Assembly: GCA_016946835.1 (NCBI GenBank)
Contig: JACVTC010000021.1
Coordinates: 847,501-907,500, forward strand
Length of the DNA: 60,000 bases
Reading direction: 5' to 3'
Source of the DNA: Neocallimastix lanati (nom. inval.)
Lineage: Eukaryota; Neocallimastigomycota; Neocallimastigomycetes; Neocallimastigales; Neocallimastigaceae
The notes under the pieces are model-generated. The model was not told the origin of the DNA, ran no database searches, and saw nothing but the letters and a program-made list of their open reading frames with translations. Below are positions 53,983 through 60,000 of the stretch, one piece after another (position 1 is the stretch's first letter; every line of letters starts with the position of its first letter). Made by a program: the position numbers and the translations under genes.

Positions 53983-55606
53983 TAAAATATAAAAAAATCA
54001 TATTATTATTAATAATATTTTAATAAAAAAAATTAATAATAGATAATAAATAACATAAAATAATAAATAACATAGAATTATAAATATATATATATATATA
54101 TATTATTTTATTTATTTATTCTTTTTTTTTTCTCTTTTATTTTTATTTTTTTTTTTTCTTAAACTTACTTATTTTATTTTTAAATAAGAGTTGAGCCAAC
54201 GATTCAGTATCAATTTCATCTAAAATCATACAAGTCATTGGAGATGGACTTTCAATAAATTTTAAGCCAATACTTTGACATTTTTTCTTCCAATATTTAA
54301 TTTTATCCATTAATTGAGCATGAACACCAGTGGTGTCCTCTCCAACATTTTTGAAATCAACAGAATCTTCGACAATAATATCCAATACGGTTTTAGCGAC
54401 AGCAGCAGCTAATGTACTTACTGGTGGATAAATTGTTTCATTGAAAAGGTCAGTGAGACGTCTTGCTAGGAGAGTTGAAATTCTTTGGTTAAATACATAA
54501 AATTGACCACTGGCACAAAGCACCTTATCCATAGAGCAAAATACAATATCTGCCTTTTCCTGACATTGATGATAATTGTAGGAACCCAATCCTTCCTTAC
54601 CAATAACACCTAAGGCATTGGATTCATCTAAAATAACATAACAATCATATTTTTTTGAAATATTGAAAATATCTTGAAGATGACATAAATCCCCTAATGA
54701 ATAAATAAATAAATAAATAAAATATATAATATAGATTATATTATTATATTAATAAAATTTTATTACATAAATTATTATTATTATTATTATTTCCATTAAA
54801 AAGGAAATTATTAAGAAATACTACTAACAAAAAAAAAAAAAAATAAAAAAAAAAATAAAATAAAAAAAAAACTTCAATTAATATCCAACTTTTATTAATT
54901 AAATAAATCTCTATGATTTTCCATTAAAATTAGTTTATTTTCATTTTAAATTACTATTTTAAAATCATTACTATCATTATTTCTATTGATATTTTTTTAA
55001 TTAGTAATAAATTATTTCATAATTTTTTTTTTTTTTTCGCTTTTTACCTTGTAATTCAAAAACACCTTCCGTGATAATATATTTATGAGCATCAGGTGAA
55101 ATTAAATCAATAGCTTCTAATTTTTCAGAAAGATCAAATGCATCATTATGATTAAATTCAACGAGTTGATTCTTCTTGAAATGTAATGCTCTCAAGACTT
55201 GTCTGAATGAGCTGTTTAATTGTTCATCATAGAAAATGAAATCGTTGGAATCAAATAATTTTGAGAAGAAGACATCACGTATATCTCCCTGATAGGTTTG
55301 AATATGATCATAATCTTCACCATAAATTTCCTTTAAATGTTGATATAATTCAACATGATATGGTGTAAAAATACCATAGGATCCTATACCATATTCCTTT
55401 ATCACTCTTTCAGCTACAAGTTTAACTTTTAATTCTTTATTTAGGGAAAGATAAGATGTTGAATTGAAATTTATGAATTTATTTGAACTTTTAATGGATG
55501 AAATCAGGGATTTATCATGAATATGAATAGATCCAGTAGAATCTACTAATGAAACAATATCATGATTGAATTGTTTTGTTAATAAATTATTATCCTGAAT
55601 AACCAT
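45099..55606 (-). CDS. Fusion of LCB1-like alpha-oxoamine synthase and reducing polyketide synthase, 3 exons, 3202 aa
   Basis: Exons 55606-55048, 54693-54169 and 53623-45099 (559+525+8525 = 9609 nt, divisible by three). Intron 1: donor GTAAAA, acceptor TTAG, giving ELQ-G-DLCHLQ. Intron 2: donor GTAAGT in phase 1; the acceptor AG at 53625-53624 is the first AG after about 495 AG-free bases and restores the frame. The joined text after intron 2 (LLKFNIIRSMDLRLLDEAYHI) supplies the beta strand and last helix that an oxoamine synthase needs. Order: AOS about 1-400, KS 452-880, AT-like, DH about 1700-1990, pseudo-KR, ER-like about 2180-2520, KR about 2550-2800, Ser/Thr/Asn linker, crotonase-like about 2980-3202. 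KS and KR look active; AT and ER do not; no carrier protein is seen. No signal or membrane segment. Function (a polyketide or sphingoid-like product) is inference. If intron 2 is wrong, two adjacent genes exist and the second starts at 53663 or 53555. Confidence 0.85.
46320..47060 (-). other. Ketoreductase (KR) domain
   Basis: NADPH motif TGAFGGVGLRV, catalytic Ser in VLFSSV and Tyr2701 in GQIAYGGANAF are present. A pseudo-KR structural half containing GVPGMLKAARSE precedes the ER-like domain. Confidence 0.9.
47150..48180 (-). other. Enoylreductase-like domain, nucleotide motif lost
   Basis: MDR fold recognisable (ECVGTIVNVGSKVKKFKRGD, FVFG). Where NADPH-binding ERs have AAAGGVGxAA, this has LLTTNAVDLMQALVV, without glycines. 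A Ser/Gly-rich insertion lies near its start. Confidence 0.75.
48780..49620 (-). other. Dehydratase (DH) domain
   Basis: Double-hot-dog DH. His1714 in DHKVNNQIVFP (HxxxGxxxxP with Asn for Gly) and Asp1890 in HPAVLDNCFH are both kept, so it may be active. Confidence 0.8.
50700..51740 (-). other. Acyltransferase-like domain without nucleophile
   Basis: The GHSxG elbow reads GYGAG; the serine position is Gly1113. The preceding GQGxQ motif is not found at the expected place. The later SFAIH segment keeps the second-half His. The flanking EIAAAYAA helix shows the alignment is right. Confidence 0.85.
52080..53354 (-). other. Beta-ketoacyl synthase (KS) domain
   Basis: Cys622 (TACSSS), the EAHGTGT His and the KGNVGH His are all present, so the condensing triad is complete. 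It starts at KFAIIGTG and ends at NSFGFGGANANVILEEE. Family: reducing type I polyketide synthase or fatty acid synthase. Confidence 0.95.
53624..54168 (-). other. Intron 2, joining the AOS and PKS parts
   Basis: 545 nt, GTAAGT..AAG, phase 1. No AG occurs on the coding strand between about 54120 and the proposed acceptor. No other C-terminal oxoamine-synthase exon can be read in this interval. Confidence 0.75.
54169..55606 (-). other. AOS domain, exons 1 and 2 (LCB1-like)
   Basis: PLP aminotransferase fold type I, alpha-oxoamine synthase family. YGIGSYG (72-78), FNHNDAFDL (151-159), ITEGVFELQGDL (178-189) and LDESNALGVIGKEGLG (208-223) are family landmarks. Lys243 (SMDKVLC) sits in the PLP-lysine column. 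Asn131 replaces the PLP-stacking His, and DESN replaces DxAH. The pattern is closest to LCB1, the non-catalytic serine-palmitoyltransferase subunit, except that LCB1 lacks the Lys. Confidence 0.75.
54694..55047 (-). other. Intron 1 of the AOS-PKS gene
   Basis: 354 nt, GTAAAA..TTAG, phase 1, AT-rich. Removing it joins EGVFELQ to GDLCHLQ exactly where oxoamine synthases have a continuous EG..x(4)GD segment. Confidence 0.9.
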
Positions 55607-58600
55607 TTCTTGACTAATTTTTTTTTTACTCTTTCTTTCTTATAGTGGGAAAGTTATATGAAAATTTTTATAAAAAATACAATAAAATAAAATAAAAAAA
55701 GTATTCTCTATTATATATGTTACTGTTGGTTATGTATAAATATATATATAATTATTTATTTTTTTTTCCAACAATTATTTATCTTTTCTTTCTTTCTTTT
55801 CCTATAATTAAAAATTTAAAAATTTTAATAAAAATAATGGAAATTTTAATTCAGAAAAAAATTTATATATATCTAGGTTTCGTGAATTTATGATTTTTAT
55901 TTTATTCAATAGTTGATTAATGTAATAAAATTTTGATTTGTGAAATGGTATATCTATTTTTATTATTTTAAATCCAATATATAAATAGATTATAAAATAT
56001 ATTGTTAACTATTAAAATCACAAAAAAATTTTAAAAAATATATATATATATATGTATATATTTTATTTTTTTCTTATTAGTGGTAAAAACTTTAATTTTA
56101 CTGTTAGAACGCGTAATTATTAATATTATAAGAAATTTTGATAATTTTTTTTTTTATTATTATTATTAAATATTTAAATAATAATCCTTCAAAAAACTTT
56201 TGTTATTTTTTTTTTAAATTGTGACCAAAAAATTAAATGTATTTAATTGTTTTCTTTTTCTTTTTATTTATAATTTGTTGTTGTTGTTCTATCCTTTAAT
56301 TAATAATTTATAGGGAAAATGAAATCAGTTGAAAATAAAAAAAAAAAAAAAAAGTAATGATAATGTAAATATGTATTAGTAGGTACTATTGATTTTTGTT
56401 GTTTTTAATTATTAAATTAGTAGTGCTCTATGAAAAAAATATTATTTATATATATATATTCTTGGATTTATATATAAATGTATATTTTTTTCTATATGAT
56501 GATATTATTTTCTTTTTTTTTTTTTACTTTTAATTTATGAGTTTCTTTTTTTCTTCAATAAAAATAATTTTTAATTTATTAAAAAAAAAATTTTTTTTTT
56601 TTTATTTTGGAACTCTAATATTAATAAAAATATAATAAAATAAAATAAATAAAATTTTAGATTAAAATTTAAATAACATAAAAAAAATTTTTTTTATATT
56701 ATAATATAAAAAATCTACTATTTAAAATTATAAATTTATATTAAAGTATAAATAAAATTATTTTTATTTATTGACATTAAAATTAATAAAGAATAATTTA
56801 TTTTTATAAAAAATTAAAACCAAAAACTTTTTAATTAAATCTTTATTTTTTATCTTATTTTTTTTTTTTTTTTTGCTATCAAACTAGAAAATTGAACTCT
56901 TTTTTTTTTTTTTCTTGTTATTTATTTTTATTTATATACTTTTAAAAAATTTATATATATATACTTTTCTAAATATAACCATAAATAGAGTCCTTAGTAA
57001 ATTATCATTAAAATAGTATTAACAAAAGTATAAAACTCTCTCCTTTTTTATACTTTTATCACTATAATAATGAAATTTTTTTTTTTTGCTAAATAGTTAT
57101 ATATTATATATGTTTTGTATATAATATAATTAATAGTATTTTATCAGTATTATATAATTATTTGACATTCAGAAATATTTTATTTTAATGATAGAATCTA
57201 TTATTTTATTAAAGAAAATTAAATAATATAAAAAAAATTAATATAAAATTTTACTAAAACATGTAATAAAATATTTTATACAAATATAAACTATTAAAAA
57301 AAAAGTAATTCATATCATGTTAAACCTATTTCGTTTTTTTTTTTTTTTATATTAATATTTTTATAATTATCAGTATTTTTTTTTACTAAAATGAATAACT
57401 TTATATTTACTATTTATATTTATTACTAACTATTTATTTAAAACGTGTTTTTATTATTTAAATTGAATATTTTAACAAGATTATCCTAAATATATGACTT
57501 CAAATTGCTTTTTTTTTTTTTTTTATATTTAATTAATTTTTTTTTTTATTTTTTTGTTAGCTATAATAAATATTTTACTTATTTACTTATAATTTTTAAT
57601 AATGATTATATTGCTGTATTTTAATAGTAAATTATAATTTCAATATCTATTTTCCTTTTTGATATATTACTGTTTAATGTATAATTTAGTGATTATATTA
57701 TAATTTATAAAATTAACATTATATTAAATATAATAAATTATTATTTAATAAATCTTGATATTTCCTGTTCATTACTTATATTATTTATTTTAATTTTTAT
57801 ATATTCATATTATAAATAAAATTATTGTTTTACTAATTCTAATTAATAATTATATATTTTAAATATATACCTAACTATGTTTTATAAAAAAAAAATTTAT
57901 AATATATTTTTTAAAAAAGAGAAGAAACTTTTAAAAAAAAAAAAAAAAAAAAAGAAAACTAATAAGTTTTATATATATATATTTATAATTAATATATAAT
58001 TATAAAAAAAAAATAAAAATATATTATTATTTTTTTAATAATAATAATAATAATAATAATGATAATAATAATAAAAAATAGTAAATAAAATAATAAAAAA
58101 CCTCAAAGTAAAATTTTTTTTAAAAAAAAAAAAAAAATTAAATTTAAAAAAAGTTTAATATATAATAAAAAAAAAAAACTTTTTTAAAATTTTTTATTAA
58201 AACTAAATGAAAATTAAAAAAAAAAAAAAAAAAGAAAATAAATAAAAAAAAATGTTAATTATAAACATTGTTATTATGTACATTATTTATAATAATATTT
58301 ATATGTATTTATATATTAACATATTAATATAATTAAAATATTTAAAAATTATTAATATACTATAATTGAAAGTATAAACAAAAATGGCCATTATAAAGAT
58401 TAATTATATATTAATTATAAATTTATAATTATTTATATATGTATATATATAATATAAATAATAATTTAATATACCTCTATATATAGATATTAATTAGTGA
58501 AAAATGAAAAAATAGAAATGAATGGAATAGAATGGAATAAAAGGAAGCAAAAATAAAATGATTTTATAAATATAATAATAAAATATTAAATAAGTAAAAA

Positions 58601-59128
58601 AATAATATTATTAATAAAAAATATGAAAATTAATAATTTTTTAGGAGATAGTAGGATTATTATTAAAATAAAATAAAATAAAATAAAAATAAAATAAAAA
58701 TAAAATAAAAATAAAAATAAAAACAAATGTGCATTTATGTAATAAATAGTTTAAATATTTAGAAATATAAATAGTAATACATATATGCATAAAAAAAAAT
58801 AAAAAATAAACCGATTTAATAATGACACTAAAGATATTTAAATTTAAGAAGATTAAAGTTAAGATTAATTGTCCTTTTTTATTTTGAATGTTATTGTAAT
58901 TATAATCTATTTGCATAAAAAAAAAAATATTAAATTACATGTATATATGTATTTAATATTTAAAAAAAAATAATTATTATTCATTATTTTTTATAGTAAG
59001 TCAGTCCTTATTGATTCAATAGTATTAATAGTTCTTTTTTTTTTAAAAAAATAAAATAAAATTAAAATTAAAAAAAAAAAAAAGAAGTATTTATTTCATT
59101 TTTATCAGAAAATTAAATAAAAAGAAGT

Positions 59129-59168
<40 letters not shown>

Positions 59169-59898
59169 CTTTAATTCTTTAATTAATTTCATGATACTAA
59201 TTACGAAAAAAAAAAAAAAAAAAGATAATGAAATATAAATATAAATATTTATATTTTAATATATATATATATTCTTAAAAACTAGAAATTAAAAATAAAA
59301 TGAAATAAAAATATTTGAGTAAAAAACTTGAAATAGATTTACTTTAATTATTATTCTTTATATTTTTTTAAATTTATAAAAATACATTAAAGATCATTTA
59401 TATTGTACATTTATTACAATAGAACTGCGGAGTAATTCATATATATTTTAATAAAAATGATTATATATTGCTAATAAAAATGTCAATATTTGATATTCTG
59501 GCATTGTTTATCAATAAAAGTAAAAATAAAAAAAAAAAAAAAAAATTTTTTTTTAAAGGTTTCATATATATAAAGTTCTTATAACAATTTTTTTTTTTTT
59601 AAATTATACTTTAAATAATTTTTATAATTATTATAATTAGCTCTCTCATATTATTACATTCAATTTTATTATATATCTAATTATATATATATATACCTTA
59701 GCAAGTTATATATATTGATTATGTTTATAAAATTTAATTAAAAGAAAATTTCATATGTTGAAAAAGAAAAAAATTCATATGTTTGATTATAAGAAAAAAA
59801 ACAAATGGCATATATTATCATTATATTGTAATATATGAAAGTTTAATGAAAAAAATTTAAATTTTTATAGAAAATAAAAATTACATATTAGTTTATTC
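55607..59898. other. Gene-free AT-rich upstream region of the AOS-PKS gene
   Basis: Poly-A/T, TA-rich stretches and short (AAT)n near 58042-58075. Scattered short ORFs are Phe/Ile/Tyr-rich simple sequence. No partner gene (stand-alone ACP, AT or LCB2) is visible here. Confidence 0.7.
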
Positions 59899-60000
59899 AA
59901 TAATAAATAATGAATTTTGAATAATAAATAATAAATTTTGAATAATAAATAATAAATTTTGAATAATAAATAATAAATTTTGAATAATAAATAATAAATT
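59899..60000. repeat. 21-bp tandem repeat running off the right edge
   Basis: Just under five copies of AATAATAAATAATAAATTTT plus G; the first copy has a G variant. Confidence 0.9.

Overview
The window looks like nuclear DNA of a very AT-rich eukaryote. Non-coding DNA is almost only A and T, with long homopolymers, (AAT)n tracts and minisatellites. Genes have GT..AG introns. Ty1/copia and FLYWCH/MULE transposons, a short retroposon with a tRNA head and a very large reducing polyketide synthase sit side by side. My best guess is an anaerobic gut fungus (Neocallimastigomycota); an amoebozoan is less likely. This is inference from composition and gene content, not a database match.

Layout. 1-3.3 kb: the 5' half of a Ty1/copia element on the minus strand, cut by the left edge and broken by a 14-bp duplication. 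5.1-13.3 kb: a 12-exon plus-strand gene for an unrecognised, probably helical-repeat protein of about 1377 residues. 14.8-17.5 kb: a convergent three-exon neutral-sphingomyelinase-like gene with a 27-nt exon. 17.5-25 kb: gene-free, with two retroposon insertions that each keep a perfect target-site duplication; one has a tRNA-like head. 25.0-28.1 kb: a two-exon membrane protein with a DUF229/sulfatase-like domain. 28-42 kb: repeat territory with a 1-kb tetranucleotide array, a 2-kb (TTTTA)n/47-bp array, copia remnants and an intact MULE transposase ORF between candidate inverted repeats. 45.1-55.6 kb: the main item.

The main item is one minus-strand gene, reconstructed here from three exons in frame (559+525+8525 nt, 3202 residues). 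It joins an LCB1-like alpha-oxoamine-synthase domain to a reducing polyketide synthase with domain order KS, AT-like, DH, pseudo-KR, ER-like, KR, crotonase-like. KS and KR keep their catalytic residues. The AT lacks its serine nucleophile, the ER lacks the glycine-rich nucleotide motif, and no carrier-protein motif is visible anywhere. It therefore looks like a megasynthase that needs partners in trans, or a paralogue that has taken a new role next to sphingoid-base synthesis.

Exon boundaries were read by eye from GT/AG sites, codon phase and AG-free stretches. Total lengths divisible by three support all four spliced models. Where a boundary is uncertain it is stated.
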